The notes beneath the pieces were generated by a model. The model was given only the letters and a program-made list of their open reading frames with translations. It did not search any database and was not told where the DNA came from. Source: Pseudomonas yamanorum (GTDB lineage: Bacteria > Pseudomonadota > Gammaproteobacteria > Pseudomonadales > Pseudomonadaceae). Taken from it: a stretch of DNA of 64,000 bases. The DNA lies in NCBI RefSeq assembly GCF_900105735.1, contig NZ_LT629793.1, positions 3,534,001 to 3,598,000 on the forward strand, written 5' to 3'. Of the stretch, positions 53,122 to 62,986 are shown piece after piece; position 1 is the first letter of the stretch; the number at the start of each line of letters is the position of its first letter. The translations under genes and the position numbers were made by a program.

Positions 53122-55794
53122 TCAATCGTTGAAGTCGTAGTGCAATTCGTTATCCCGCGTGCTGATCCGCACCCCCGCCAGCGCCTTGCCTTCGAGCATG
53201 CGGGTGAGGAATTCGCGGCTCATGTCCGGCAGCAGGCTGTTGGTGAGGATGGTGTCGATCATCCGCCCGCCGCTTTCGGTTTCGGTGCAACGGGATACGA
53301 TCAGGTCGACGACTTCGTCGTCGTAATCGAAGGCGACTTTGTGGGTGTTCTCCACGCGCTTTTTGATGCGGTTGAGTTGCAGGCGGGTGATCGCCTTGAG
53401 CATCTCGTCGCTCAGCGGGTAGTACGGAATGGTCACCAGGCGGCCGAGCAGCGCCGGTGGGAAAATCTCCAGCAACGGCTGGCGCAGGGCCTTGGCGATT
53501 TCCTCGGGCTCGGGGATGTTCGCCGGGTCTTTGCAGACCTGGGAAATCAGCTCGGTACCGGCGTTGGTGGTCAGCAGGATCAAGGTGTTCTTGAAGTCGA
53601 TCACCCGACCTTCGCCGTCTTCCATCACGCCTTTGTCGAACACCTGGAAGAAGATTTCATGCACGTCCGGGTGGGCTTTTTCCACCTCGTCCAGCAGCAC
53701 CACGCTGTAGGGTTTGCGCCGCACGGCTTCGGTCAGTACGCCGCCTTCGCCGTAGCCGATGTAGCCCGGTGGCGCGCCCTTGAGGGTGGACACGGTGTGG
53801 GCTTCCTGGAACTCGCTCATGTTGATGGTAATGACGTTCTGCTCACCGCCGTACATGGCCTCGGCCAGGGCCAGGGCGGTTTCGGTCTTGCCCACGCCGG
53901 AGGTGCCGGCAAGCATGAACACGCCAATCGGCTTGCTCGGGTTGTCGAGGCCGGCGCGGGAGGTCTGGATGCGCTTGGCGATCATCTGCAAGGCGTGGTC
54001 CTGGCCGATGATGCGTTTCTTCAGGTGCTGGTCGAGGTTGAGCACCGTTTCCAGTTCGTTGCGGGCCATGCGGCCCACGGGGATGCCGGTCCAGTCGGCG
54101 ACCACCGAGGCCACCGCTTGGTAATCCACGGTCGGCAGGATCAGCGGGGTTTCGCCTTGCAGTGTGGAGAGGCGCTGTTGCAGGTCGACCAGTTTTGCAC
54201 GCAGTTCGTCGCTCTTGTGGTTACCCGCATCACTGTCCACCACACCGGCTTTTTCGCGCAGGGTTGCACGGGTGGCGAGCAACTCATCCACCAGGGTTTT
54301 CTCTTCGGCCCAACGGGTTTCCAGGGTGGCCAGGCGCTCGCGTTCGGCGCTCAGCAGCGCTTCGCTGTTGGTCTGGCGCGCACCGATGGCGATGCCGATC
54401 GCATGCTCGCGAGCGATGATTTGCAGCTCGGTTTCCAGCGCCTCGATTCGACGGCGGCTGTCGTCGACTTCCGCCGGCACGGCGTGCAGGCTGATGGCGA
54501 CGCGGGCGCAGGCGGTGTCCAGCAGGCTCACGGATTTGTCCGGCAATTGACGCGCCGGAATATAGCGGTGGGACAGCTTCACCGAAGCCTCCAAGGCTTC
54601 ATCGAGGATCTGCACCTGATGGTGCTTTTCCATGGTCGAGGCCACGCCGCGCATCATCAGCAACGCCTTGTCTTCCGACGGCTCGGCCACTTGCACCACC
54701 TGGAAACGGCGGGTCAGGGCCGGGTCCTTTTCGATGTGCTTCTTGTACTCGGCCCAGGTGGTGGCGGCCACGGTACGCAAGGTGCCACGGGCGAGTGCGG
54801 GTTTAAGCAGGTTGGCCGCGTCACCGGTCCCGGCGGCGCCACCGGCACCTACCAGGGTGTGGGCTTCGTCGATAAACAGGATGATCGGTTTCGGCGAGGC
54901 CTGGACGTCTTCGATGACCTGGCGCAGGCGCTGTTCGAACTCGCCTTTCATGCTGGCGCCGGCTTGCAGCAGGCCGACATCGAGGCTGCGCAGTTCCACA
55001 TCTTTCAGCGCTGGCGGCACGTCGCCGGCGACGATGCGCAGGGCGAAACCTTCAACCACGGCGGTCTTGCCGACACCGGCTTCACCGGTAAGGATCGGGT
55101 TGTTCTGGCGGCGACGCATGAGGATGTCCACCAGTTGGCGGATCTCTTCGTCACGCCCGACGATCGGGTCGAGCTTGCCGCTGCGGGCCTGTTCGGTCAG
55201 GTCGACGGTGAAGCGCTTGAGGGCTTCCTGCTTGCCCATCGCACTCGGGGCCATGGCGCCGCTGGCCTCGCCCGGGACAGCACCGGCGTTGAAACCGTCG
55301 CTGGCACTCAGTGCATTTTCGGGCGAGTCGCCGACGTATTCGTCAAAGCGTTCGCTCAGGGCTTCGGCCTTGATCTTGTCGAATTCACCGGACAACCCCA
55401 ACAGCGCATGGCGCAGGCTTGGCGTCTTGAGAATCCCCAGCACCAGGTAACCGGTGCGCACCTGGCTTTCGCCGAACATCAGGCTGCCATAGACCCAGCC
55501 ACGCTCGACCGCTTCCTCCACATGGGATGACAGGTCGGTGATCGACGTCGAGCCACGGGGCAGGCGGTCCAGGGCTTCAGTCAAGTCACGGGCCAAGCGC
55601 GCGGGCTCGACGTTGAACTGCCGGATGATGCGGTGCAGGTCCGAGTCCTGCAGTTGCAGCAACTGGTGAAACCAGTGGGCCAGTTCCACATACGGGTTGC
55701 CCCGCAGCTTGCAGAACACGGTGGCGGCTTCGATGGCCTTGTAGGCCACGCTGTTGAGTTTGCCGAACAGTACGGCGCGACTGATTTCACCCAT
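53122..55794 (-). CDS. tssH: T6SS sheath-disassembly ATPase (ClpV)
   Basis: 890 aa. An N-terminal Clp-N domain of the ClpV type (residues 1-160, HWFHQLLQLQDSDLHRIIRQ) recognises the TssB/C sheath. Walker A of the first AAA+ domain is GEAGVGKT (237-244), with IILFIDEAH. A coiled middle domain follows. The second AAA+ domain has MLAGTSGVGKTETALALAE, PPGYIGYGEGGVL (pore loop) and VVLLDEVEKAHPDV. It pulls contracted sheath apart for reuse. It overlaps tssG by 8 bases. Confidence 0.96.
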   Translation of the reverse strand: MGEISRAVLFGKLNSVAYKAIEAATVFCKLRGNPYVELAHWFHQLLQLQDSDLHRIIRQFNVEPARLARDLTEALDRLPRGSTSITDLSSHVEEAVERGWVYGSLMFGESQVRTGYLVLGILKTPSLRHALLGLSGEFDKIKAEALSERFDEYVGDSPENALSASDGFNAGAVPGEASGAMAPSAMGKQEALKRFTVDLTEQARSGKLDPIVGRDEEIRQLVDILMRRRQNNPILTGEAGVGKTAVVEGFALRIVAGDVPPALKDVELRSLDVGLLQAGASMKGEFEQRLRQVIEDVQASPKPIILFIDEAHTLVGAGGAAGTGDAANLLKPALARGTLRTVAATTWAEYKKHIEKDPALTRRFQVVQVAEPSEDKALLMMRGVASTMEKHHQVQILDEALEASVKLSHRYIPARQLPDKSVSLLDTACARVAISLHAVPAEVDDSRRRIEALETELQIIAREHAIGIAIGARQTNSEALLSAERERLATLETRWAEEKTLVDELLATRATLREKAGVVDSDAGNHKSDELRAKLVDLQQRLSTLQGETPLILPTVDYQAVASVVADWTGIPVGRMARNELETVLNLDQHLKKRIIGQDHALQMIAKRIQTSRAGLDNPSKPIGVFMLAGTSGVGKTETALALAEAMYGGEQNVITINMSEFQEAHTVSTLKGAPPGYIGYGEGGVLTEAVRRKPYSVVLLDEVEKAHPDVHEIFFQVFDKGVMEDGEGRVIDFKNTLILLTTNAGTELISQVCKDPANIPEPEEIAKALRQPLLEIFPPALLGRLVTIPYYPLSDEMLKAITRLQLNRIKKRVENTHKVAFDYDDEVVDLIVSRCTETESGGRMIDTILTNSLLPDMSREFLTRMLEGKALAGVRISTRDNELHYDFND

Positions 55795-56830
55795 GCTCTG
55801 GATTCCTTGAGGTGTTGGCGTGTTCGGCGTAATGCCGGGCCAGGATTAGGTCGTTGGCGTCATGCTCGGGTTGGCCGAGCCAGGTGTTGAAGCCCAGGCG
55901 GAACTGGCCGTTGAGTTGCAGGGCCGGCACTTCCGGTTGTTGCAGAATCAGGTTCAGGTCCCAGTCCAGTTCGTGGCCCAGGTACTCGGCGACCCACGCC
56001 ACCAGCTCGTTGAAAGGCTGGCTGCCGGGCAGCATGCCCATGTAGGCATCGAGCTTCAGCGGGCCGAGGCGGATACGGAATTTGTGCTGGCGGTCCCACA
56101 CGTGGCTGCCCAGGCAAAAGTCCACGCCCAGCTGGTTGGCGCTAACACTCACGCGGCTGCGCTCGGGCAGTTCCAGCCATTGGCCGACGTATTCTTCGAT
56201 CTCCACCGGCAGGCCGAAGTACTCGCCAAGAATCGCTTTCAAGCCATCCGGGTAGCGGGTTTGCGCCGACAGGTGGCCGCTGTAATGCAGCTTCGCCGTG
56301 TCGGGGATCAGGCCCTGGTTGAGCAGGCTCGGTGTACCGCGACCGCTCAGTGCCGCGAGGCGCGCTGACCAGTAGTCATCGTCCGGGCGGTCATGGCTGA
56401 CGGTAGGCCGCGCCTCGGCCCAGGCCCGATAAAACAGGGTCAGCAGGCGGTGGTGGAACACATCCAGGAAGCGCTTGCTGGTGCTGTCGGCGTTGTTGCG
56501 CTGGCGCTCACGCACGTACTCGGTGATGTGCAGCGGCAGCGGGCCGTTGGGGCCGCCGAGGCCGAAGAAGAACTGCTCCAGCCGTGCCGGCTGGCCTTCA
56601 GCCCCAGGTTCGACCGAGGCCAGTGTGGCCGGCGCAAAGGTGCAATCGGCCTGCTGACCGAGACGCAGCGGATCATCCGCCAGGCGCAGGGAATGCCCCA
56701 GGCGTGGCAGCTCCGGCGATTCGCACTCGATACGACGCAGCGCCTGGAAGAAGTCATATTCCCAGGGCTCCTGATGCATCGCATCCAGGGTACTCACAGG
56801 GTCGGACGGCGTCCGGGCTTGGCTTTCCAT
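55787..56830 (-). CDS. tssG: T6SS baseplate protein TssG
   Basis: 347 aa. ImpH/TssG family features: EPWEYDFFQALRRIECESPE at the N-terminus, SLRLADDPLRLGQQ, LEQFFFGLGGPNGPLPLHIT and YFGLPVEIEEYVGQWLELP. It joins TssF, TssE and TssK in the wedge of the baseplate. Start overlaps the tssF stop by 37 bases and its own stop overlaps tssH by 8, so translation of this part is tightly coupled. Confidence 0.95.
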   Translation of the reverse strand: MESQARTPSDPVSTLDAMHQEPWEYDFFQALRRIECESPELPRLGHSLRLADDPLRLGQQADCTFAPATLASVEPGAEGQPARLEQFFFGLGGPNGPLPLHITEYVRERQRNNADSTSKRFLDVFHHRLLTLFYRAWAEARPTVSHDRPDDDYWSARLAALSGRGTPSLLNQGLIPDTAKLHYSGHLSAQTRYPDGLKAILGEYFGLPVEIEEYVGQWLELPERSRVSVSANQLGVDFCLGSHVWDRQHKFRIRLGPLKLDAYMGMLPGSQPFNELVAWVAEYLGHELDWDLNLILQQPEVPALQLNGQFRLGFNTWLGQPEHDANDLILARHYAEHANTSRNPEHG

Positions 56831-58653
56831 CGCATGATCTCGCCGCGTTCGGTGGTACGGATCACCGTCTCGGTAAAACTGTTGATCGACACATAGCGTG
56901 CCAGGAACCGTTCAAACACCGCACCGAGCAGGAACACGCCGGTGCCGCGGAACGCGTTTTCATCAAATTCCAGAGTGATCTCAAGGCCCCGGCCAAACAC
57001 GATCGGGCCGGGCATCGGCAGGCGGCGGGTCACCGCTTTGCTGCTGACTTCCCGCAGGCCTTCGATCTGCAATTGCAGGGCGGCGTCGTTGCTGTCGCCA
57101 TACAGGCGCAGCAATTCGCGCAGGGCGGCGGCGCCCTGGCCTTGCTCGCTCAGCGACAGGTAGTTCAACGACAACTGGCTGATCAGGCGCCAGGCCTTGG
57201 CGTCATGGGCATGGCTGGCGCGCGGGCGACTTGGCCCGGCGACGCAACGCACGGCCAAGACCGGCGCACTGTCGGCCAGGGTGAAGTCGGTCTTGCCGTT
57301 GCCCACGCTCATGAACAACGGCAAATCGCGGTTGGTGCACAGTGCGGTAACGCCCAGTTGGCGCAGGTCATGGCGGTACGGCGCTTGCTGGGTGTCCACC
57401 AGGCTGACGAAGGTTTCGCTGCCCACATAGGTGGAGCGCGGCCCGTTGCGACGCTGGTCGCTGGACAACACGCGGGGTTCGCGGCGCACCGTGTAGTAAG
57501 CCTGGTCACGGCCATAGCGCGACGGATCGCGTACTGCGTAGAACGGCAAGAACGGCTGCTCCGGTCCCGTGCCGTGGCCCGTGATGCCGCTCAAGGAGTG
57601 AATCTCGAAATCCATCGGCCGCGTGCGGTCGGCGATCACATGGTGTTCGTTGACCCGCTCGGACAAGTGGATTCGGTCCACGCGCTTGGGAAACAGGTTG
57701 ATCGCCGGGGTGCAGAACGGCACGAATTGCGCCTTGCCGACGCTGCCTTCCAGGCTCGGATCGTGGCGGTCGAACAGCACGATCAGTTCCAGCTCCTGGC
57801 CGTCACAGCGCTTGACTGCGCGGCTCAGCTCAGCGAATTCAACGAACAGAAAACGGTGGGGCAGGGCGAAGTATTCCTGAAGCAAGCGATAGCCCTGGAA
57901 TGCCCGAGGCACCACCGGCATTGCCGCATCGGCGTCGTCGAAACCCCGGGAGCGCAAGGCATCCGGCGGCAGGCGTTCCACCCAATCACCGCCGGGCTTG
58001 CGCGCGAACACCGCGCAGGCATTGCCCAGCAGTTGTTCGTAGAGGCGGAACGGTTGTTCGTCGGCACCGCTGAGGTACAGCGGCAAGTTATCCAGGGCGA
58101 GGCTGTTGAACGGCAGTTCGGCGCCGGTACGCAAGGTCAGGCGCAGGCCGGCCTTGGCCTTGGGTTCGCTGGCGGCCAACCGCCCGAGCACCGCGGACGG
58201 GTTGCCGAAGTACTCGGCCTGGGCGACCTGCAACGGCCACAGCGTCACCGGGTGCGCGGTGCGGTACTCGCAGCAGGTCTGGGTTTCGCGACCCAGCGCG
58301 GCGCGCAGGACGGTGTCGCGGGGCAGTGGAAAACCACTGGTGAGGGAGCCTTCATCGGGATCGGCCTGCAACTGCACCACGGTCATCGACGGGGTCGGCG
58401 CCAGGTAATGCGGGTAGGCGATCTCCAGCAGGTTGTTGGTGAAGGTCGGGTACTCGGCGTCGAGCTTGAGCTGGACCCTGGCTGTGAGATACGCAAAGCC
58501 TTCGAGCAAACGCTCGACGTACGGGTCGGCGCAGTCCATGCCGGACAGGGTCAGCCGACTGGCGATCTTCGGGTATTCCTTGGCGAACTCGGCGGCGCTT
58601 TCGCGCACGTGGTGCAGTTCCTGGTTGTACAGCTCCAGCAGGCGCGGGTTCAT
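56794..58653 (-). CDS. tssF: T6SS baseplate protein TssF
   Basis: 619 aa from the ATG at 58653 ([20 protein letters not shown]), with GGAGA 6 bases upstream; the frame is open 33 codons earlier but overlaps tssE. The TssF/VasA pattern is plain: [69 protein letters not shown] and [14 protein letters not shown] C-terminal sequence ([13 protein letters not shown]). It starts with a 4-base overlap of the tssE stop. Confidence 0.95.
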   Translation of the reverse strand: MNPRLLELYNQELHHVRESAAEFAKEYPKIASRLTLSGMDCADPYVERLLEGFAYLTARVQLKLDAEYPTFTNNLLEIAYPHYLAPTPSMTVVQLQADPDEGSLTSGFPLPRDTVLRAALGRETQTCCEYRTAHPVTLWPLQVAQAEYFGNPSAVLGRLAASEPKAKAGLRLTLRTGAELPFNSLALDNLPLYLSGADEQPFRLYEQLLGNACAVFARKPGGDWVERLPPDALRSRGFDDADAAMPVVPRAFQGYRLLQEYFALPHRFLFVEFAELSRAVKRCDGQELELIVLFDRHDPSLEGSVGKAQFVPFCTPAINLFPKRVDRIHLSERVNEHHVIADRTRPMDFEIHSLSGITGHGTGPEQPFLPFYAVRDPSRYGRDQAYYTVRREPRVLSSDQRRNGPRSTYVGSETFVSLVDTQQAPYRHDLRQLGVTALCTNRDLPLFMSVGNGKTDFTLADSAPVLAVRCVAGPSRPRASHAHDAKAWRLISQLSLNYLSLSEQGQGAAALRELLRLYGDSNDAALQLQIEGLREVSSKAVTRRLPMPGPIVFGRGLEITLEFDENAFRGTGVFLLGAVFERFLARYVSINSFTETVIRTTERGEIMRWKAKPGRRPTL

Positions 58654-59165
58654 GGGCGTCTCCGCTGGTCGGCGTTGACCACACGCACATGGCCGGATTC
58701 CAGGTCCAGGTCGGTTTGCAGCAACAGGCGCAACGGCACCGGCTGCGCCCACAGGTCGCCTTCGATCTCGAAACTCAGGGCGTTATGGTTCATCTCGCCA
58801 TGGCCCACGCGTGCCTTGACCCGCAAGGTATGACGCAGGATACGCGGTTCGAAGGTGGCGATAGCTTGTCGAATCAAGGCTTCCAGGGCACTGACGTCGA
58901 CACTGGAGACACTGTTGCCTGCCAGGGCAGGCAGCCCGTAATTGACCACCGAAGTACCGGCCGGTGTGTGCAGCGTGGCATCGGCGTTGAGCAGTGAAGT
59001 GGTGTTGAGCAGCCACGTCAGGTCACGCAGCACCGAGGCTTTCAATTGGCTCAGGGACAGCACGCGTTTGTCGGCGCTTTCCTTGGGATTGGTCGGGTCA
59101 TCGTCGGTCAACCGGTCCAGCAGGGACGGTTGCAGGCGATCGCGGGAAGCAATTTCAGTTACCAC
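58650..59165 (-). CDS. tssE: T6SS baseplate protein TssE (gp25-like)
   Basis: 171 aa starting at GTG 59165 (then VTEIASRD), chosen because GGAG lies 8 bases upstream; the frame is open 18 codons earlier. TssE family: [43 protein letters not shown] (the gp25 NYGLP motif) and [13 protein letters not shown]. It initiates sheath attachment to the baseplate. It overlaps tssF by ATGA. No tagJ lies between it and hcp. Confidence 0.93.
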   Translation of the reverse strand: MVTEIASRDRLQPSLLDRLTDDDPTNPKESADKRVLSLSQLKASVLRDLTWLLNTTSLLNADATLHTPAGTSVVNYGLPALAGNSVSSVDVSALEALIRQAIATFEPRILRHTLRVKARVGHGEMNHNALSFEIEGDLWAQPVPLRLLLQTDLDLESGHVRVVNADQRRRP

Positions 59166-59243
59166 CAAAGCAGCTCCACGGACGGGTTGCGAGAGGAACA
59201 GGGGGCTTGCAGCCGCCACTTGGGGTGGCGGCTACAGGGGCAA

Positions 59244-59732
59244 TCAGCGTTTGGTGTTGGAGCGAATGTTCCAGCCAAACTTGATCGCGCCGCCGTCTTT
59301 GGTGCCGTCGGCTTTCTGTGGCTGGTAGTCCACCATCACCTGAGCGAAGTTCAGGGTCACGTTTTCGGTCAGGCGGTCATCGCTGCCCGAACCGCCGGTG
59401 CTCAGGGAGGTAACCAGCACTTCTTCCAGGTTGATGATCATGTACTCGACCTGGCTTTCACCGCCGGCCTTGCGCACGGTCAGCGTGACCTTGTCGATGT
59501 GCTTGCCGCTGGCGCAGTGCATCATCAGGTTAGGCGAGGCCTTGTCGACGTACTTGGTCAGCGACAGGTCCTGGATGTTCACCTTGCCTGCGCCGCCACC
59601 ACCGCCAACGTGCATGTTGCCGGACTGGGCCATGCCCCAGCTCCAGTTCAATACGTCGATTTCGTCCTTGTGGGCCTTGTCCATGGACTCGCCCTTGATG
59701 TCGCCGATCTTGATGAAAATATCAACAGCCAT
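59244..59732 (-). CDS. hcp: T6SS tube protein Hcp (TssD)
   Basis: 162 aa from the ATG at 59732 (MAVDIFIKIGDIKGESMD), with GGGAGA 5 bases upstream; the open frame begins 9 codons earlier. The sequence is close to P. aeruginosa Hcp1: VLNWSWGMAQSGNMHVGGGG, KVNIQDLSLTKYVDKASPNL, STGGSGSDDRLTENVTLNFA, and the C-terminal KFGWNIRSNTK. It stacks as hexamer rings to form the inner tube. A REPIN lies between it and tssC, which may stabilise or separately terminate the transcripts. Confidence 0.96.
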   Translation of the reverse strand: MAVDIFIKIGDIKGESMDKAHKDEIDVLNWSWGMAQSGNMHVGGGGGAGKVNIQDLSLTKYVDKASPNLMMHCASGKHIDKVTLTVRKAGGESQVEYMIINLEEVLVTSLSTGGSGSDDRLTENVTLNFAQVMVDYQPQKADGTKDGGAIKFGWNIRSNTKR

Positions 59733-59791
59733 GTTTTCTCCCTGTGTGGACTCAGCCACGATATTTGGTTAACCCAAGGGCGGTGCTTTTC

Positions 59792-59880
59792 TGTGGGAGC
59801 CGGGCTTGCCCGCGATGGCATCACTGCGGTCTGACTGACAGACCGCGTCGCCTGCATCGCGGGCAAGCCCGGCTCCCACA
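59792..59880. repeat. REP doublet (REPIN) between tssC and hcp
   Basis: Arms TGTGGGAGCCGGGCTTGCCC are inverted, with an inner ACTGCGGTCTG palindrome in the spacer. The GCCGGGCTTGCCCGCGAT subtype is the same as the left arm of the element at 5795. Confidence 0.87.
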
Positions 59881-59906
59881 AAAAGCCCGATCCCGGCGGA
59901 TCTTTA

Positions 59907-61403
59907 TTACGCGCCTTTCGCCGAAGGCAGTTTCGATACCAGGCGCAGCGACACGGTCAGCCCTTCAAGCTGGTAGTGCGGGCGCAGGTAGAACCGGGAG
60001 TTGTAGTACCCCGGGTTGCCTTCAACGTCTTCCACGATCACTTCGGCAGCCGCCAATGGATGTTGGGCCTTGGTGGTTTCGGTGGAGTGTGCCGGGTCGC
60101 CGTCCACGTAGTTGAGGATCCAGTCCTGCAACCAGCGCTGCATCTCGTCCTTCTCTTTGAAGGAGCCGATCTTGTCGCGCACGATGCACTTCAAGTAGTG
60201 AGCGAAACGGCAGGTGGCGAACAGGTACGGCAGGCGCGCGGCCAGGTTGGCGTTGGCGGTGGCGTCCGGGTCATCGTATTCGGCCGGTTTCTGCAACGAC
60301 TGGGCGCCGATGAAGGCAGCAAAGTCGGTGTTTTTCTTGTGCAGCAGCGGCATGAAACCGTTCTTCGCCAGTTCCGCTTCACGGCGGTCGCTGATGGCGA
60401 TTTCGGTCGGGCACTTCATGTCCACACCGCCGTCATCGGTCGGGAAGGTGTGGGCCGGCAGGTTCTCGACTTCACCGCCAGACTCCACGCCACGGATGCG
60501 CGAGCACCAGCCGAAATGTTTGAACGAACGGTTGATGTTCACCGCCATCGCGTAGGCCGCGTTGGCCCAGGTGTACTTGGAGCTGTCGGCACCGTCGGTG
60601 TTTTCTTCGAAGGCGAAGGCTTCTACCGGGTCGGTCTTGGCGCCGTACGGCAGGCGCGCCAGGAAGCGCGGCATGGTCAGGCCGATGTAGCGCGAGTCTT
60701 CCGATTCACGCAGGGAGCGCCAGCCGGCGTATTCCGGGGTGGTGAAGATCTTGGTCAGGTCGCGCGGGTTCGACAGTTCCTGCCACGAGCCCATGCCCAT
60801 TACGGTCGGCGAAGCAGCGGCAATGAACGGTGCGTGCATCGCGGCGCAGACTTTCGACAGCTCGCCCAGCAGTTCCACGTCGGGAGGCGACTGGTCGAAG
60901 TAGTAATCGCCCACCAGGCAACCGTACGGTTCGCCGCCGAACTGGCCGTATTCTTCTTCGTACATCTTCTTGAAGATCGGGCTCTGGTCCCACGCGGTGC
61001 CCTTGAATTTCTTCAGGGTCTTGTGCAGGTCCGGCTTGGAGATGTTGAGCACGCGAATCTTCAGCTGCTCATCGCTCTCGGTGTTGTTCACCAGGTAGTG
61101 CAGGCCACGCCAGGCGCTTTCCAGTTGCTGGAAATCCTGGTGATGGATGATCTGGTTGACCTGGGCGGTGAGCTTGGCGTCGATGGCGGCGATGATCGAT
61201 TCGATCGACTTGATCGCGTCGTTGGACACCAGGTCGGTCTGGGCCAGTGCCTGCTCGGCCAGGGTGCGCACGGCGGTTTCCACGGCTTCGCGAGCACGCT
61301 CGGTCTTGGGTTTGAATTCTTGCAGCAGCAGCGACGCGAACTCGCTGGTTTCTTCGGTAGCGCCCAGGTTCTGGACGCCTTCGCGGGCGGTATTCTCGGT
61401 CAT
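59907..61403 (-). CDS. tssC: T6SS sheath large subunit TssC
   Basis: 498 aa. TssC/VipB family: IIAAIDAKLTAQVNQIIHHQ, LESAWRGLHYLVNNTESDEQ, KRL-like FKGTAWDQSPIFKKMYEEEY, FGGEPYGCLVGDYYFD, MHAPFIAAASPTVMGMGSWQ and a conserved C-terminal PGYYNSRFYLRPHYQLEGL. With TssB it forms the contractile sheath. The tssB stop lies two bases upstream of its ATG. Confidence 0.97.
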   Translation of the reverse strand: MTENTAREGVQNLGATEETSEFASLLLQEFKPKTERAREAVETAVRTLAEQALAQTDLVSNDAIKSIESIIAAIDAKLTAQVNQIIHHQDFQQLESAWRGLHYLVNNTESDEQLKIRVLNISKPDLHKTLKKFKGTAWDQSPIFKKMYEEEYGQFGGEPYGCLVGDYYFDQSPPDVELLGELSKVCAAMHAPFIAAASPTVMGMGSWQELSNPRDLTKIFTTPEYAGWRSLRESEDSRYIGLTMPRFLARLPYGAKTDPVEAFAFEENTDGADSSKYTWANAAYAMAVNINRSFKHFGWCSRIRGVESGGEVENLPAHTFPTDDGGVDMKCPTEIAISDRREAELAKNGFMPLLHKKNTDFAAFIGAQSLQKPAEYDDPDATANANLAARLPYLFATCRFAHYLKCIVRDKIGSFKEKDEMQRWLQDWILNYVDGDPAHSTETTKAQHPLAAAEVIVEDVEGNPGYYNSRFYLRPHYQLEGLTVSLRLVSKLPSAKGA

Positions 61404-61405
61404 GA

Positions 61406-61912
61406 TTACTGGTCCCCTGCCGGCTTCGGCGCGCTCGCAAGGGCCTGCAGCAATGCCGGGTCCTTGATCGCTTTCATGATGATTTCTTCAGCGCCGGTCT
61501 TGCCGTCCATGTAGGTCAGCAGGTTGGCCAGCTGCGTGCGGGCTTCGAGCAGCTTGTTCAGCGAGTCGACCTTGCGTGCCACGGCAGCGGGGCTGAAGTC
61601 GTCCATGCTTTCGAAGGTGATGTCCAGGCTCAGGTTGCCTTCGCCGGTCAGCTCGTTGGGTACGTGGAACGCGACGCGTGGCTGCATGGCCTTGAGGCGC
61701 GAGTCGAAGTTGTCGACGTCCACTTCAAGGAACTTGCGGTCGGCCACAGGCGCCAGAGGCTCCGCGGGCTTGCCGGCGAGATCGGCCATCACGCCCATGA
61801 CGAAGGGCAGCTGGACCTTTTTCTCGGCGCCGTAGAGCTCGACGTCGTACTCGATCTGCACCCGAGGCGCACGGTTGCGCGCGATGAATTTCTGAGAACT
61901 TTGCTTCGCCAC
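61406..61912 (-). CDS. tssB: T6SS sheath small subunit TssB
   Basis: 168 aa. TssB/VipA: SSQKFIARNRAPRVQIEYDV, KKVQLPFVMGVMADLAGKPA, DRKFLEVDVDNFDSRLKAMQ, LDITFESMDDFSP and a C-terminal LLTYMDGKTGAEEIIMKAI. It forms the sheath with TssC. Its start is 55 bases downstream of the tssA stop. Confidence 0.96.
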   Translation of the reverse strand: MAKQSSQKFIARNRAPRVQIEYDVELYGAEKKVQLPFVMGVMADLAGKPAEPLAPVADRKFLEVDVDNFDSRLKAMQPRVAFHVPNELTGEGNLSLDITFESMDDFSPAAVARKVDSLNKLLEARTQLANLLTYMDGKTGAEEIIMKAIKDPALLQALASAPKPAGDQ

Positions 61913-61966
61913 GTTGCTGCTCCTGGTCGCTTGAGCGACGGTGTTGTAACTGCGCGATCCGTACGC

Positions 61967-62986
61967 TTATTCGCTGTCCGGCCCGCGCAGATTTTCAAAT
62001 TGGGACATGCCGTCGGGAATCAGGTTGCGCACGATGGCCGCAAAGTCGGCGTGCACCAGATTCTTCGCTCGGTTCAACAGCACCGGCAGCGGGCTCGAAG
62101 GCTCGTGGCGGGTGTAGTACGCAAGGATTTTGTCGAGGCTGCGCAGCACTTCATCGCGGCTCGCGATGTCCCCGGTCGGGCGTGCGGCAACGGGCGCGGC
62201 GGCGTATTCAACCGAGGGGGCATTGTCGTCACTGACAACCTCGGGCTCGCTGGCGGCGCCGCTGTGTGGGGCGTATTGGTTGAGTATCTGCACGGCCTGC
62301 TTGAGCAGTTGCCTCAAGGGGCCAAGGTCCACGCCCTGGGCGGAACCGACCTTGTCGCTGACGTATTGTTCGATGGCTTCACAGGCGGCGCGGGCGGCGT
62401 TCAGCGCGTCGTGGGTGGCCTGCAGTTGCTCGGCATCACTGTCGAGGAACGCGCCGTTGAGCTGTTCGGCGCCGAGGCTTTCGCCGGGGAAACTCTGCAG
62501 CCCGCTGGCATTCAGCGCAGCGCGCAGGCTGACGGGGCCGAAGGTACGCGAACGGGTCAGAATGGCTTCGCGCAGCAGGCGGATGTTCGCGTCGCTGGTC
62601 ACGCCGCTGAGGGCGTTGATGCGCACGGTGGGGTCGTTGTCGTCATCGGCATCCAGGCGCGGATGCAGGTCGGCCCAGTATTCGCGCAGCAGCGCGTTGA
62701 TCAACGTGAGCGCGTCGGCAAGCCCTGCGATGCCTTGGAGGGCGAGGGCGCTTTGCAACAGGAAATGGGTGATGCGCAGGTCTTTGCTGCGTTGCAGGAG
62801 GTCGAGGCTTTGCTGCTGGATGCTGCGCCATTCCGGAGGTTCGGCAGGCAGGATCGAGTCGCCCATGCTGCGCTCGGGTTGACCCTGTGCGGCACGCTCA
62901 AGATGCAAATAATCGGCGTCATATTCCAAGTCTTCGCCACAAGGCGAAGTCGCGGAAACGGCGGCGAGCAGCAGAGGCACATCCAC
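61967..62986 (-). CDS. tssA: T6SS protein TssA (short, TssA1-like)
   Basis: 339 aa from GTG 62986 (VDVPLLLAAVS), with GGAGA 9 bases upstream; an in-frame ATG at 63031 adds 15 residues that do not look like the family. The ImpA N-terminal domain has SPCGEDLEYDADYLHLERAA and DLRITHFLLQSALALQGIAG, then SVRINALSG-type sequence (TVRINALSGVTSD). The C-terminal end is LLNRAKNLVHADFAAIVRNL with DGMSQFENLRG. Length matches the TssA1 group, which sits at the baseplate. It starts the left arm of the cluster and is divergent from tagH. Confidence 0.93.
   Translation of the reverse strand: MDVPLLLAAVSATSPCGEDLEYDADYLHLERAAQGQPERSMGDSILPAEPPEWRSIQQQSLDLLQRSKDLRITHFLLQSALALQGIAGLADALTLINALLREYWADLHPRLDADDDNDPTVRINALSGVTSDANIRLLREAILTRSRTFGPVSLRAALNASGLQSFPGESLGAEQLNGAFLDSDAEQLQATHDALNAARAACEAIEQYVSDKVGSAQGVDLGPLRQLLKQAVQILNQYAPHSGAASEPEVVSDDNAPSVEYAAAPVAARPTGDIASRDEVLRSLDKILAYYTRHEPSSPLPVLLNRAKNLVHADFAAIVRNLIPDGMSQFENLRGPDSE

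Noticed and set aside
53140..55530. Plus-strand open frame of 796 codons opposite tssH
   Set aside because: It is antisense to a textbook ClpV with all ATPase motifs; the composition is that of a shadow frame.
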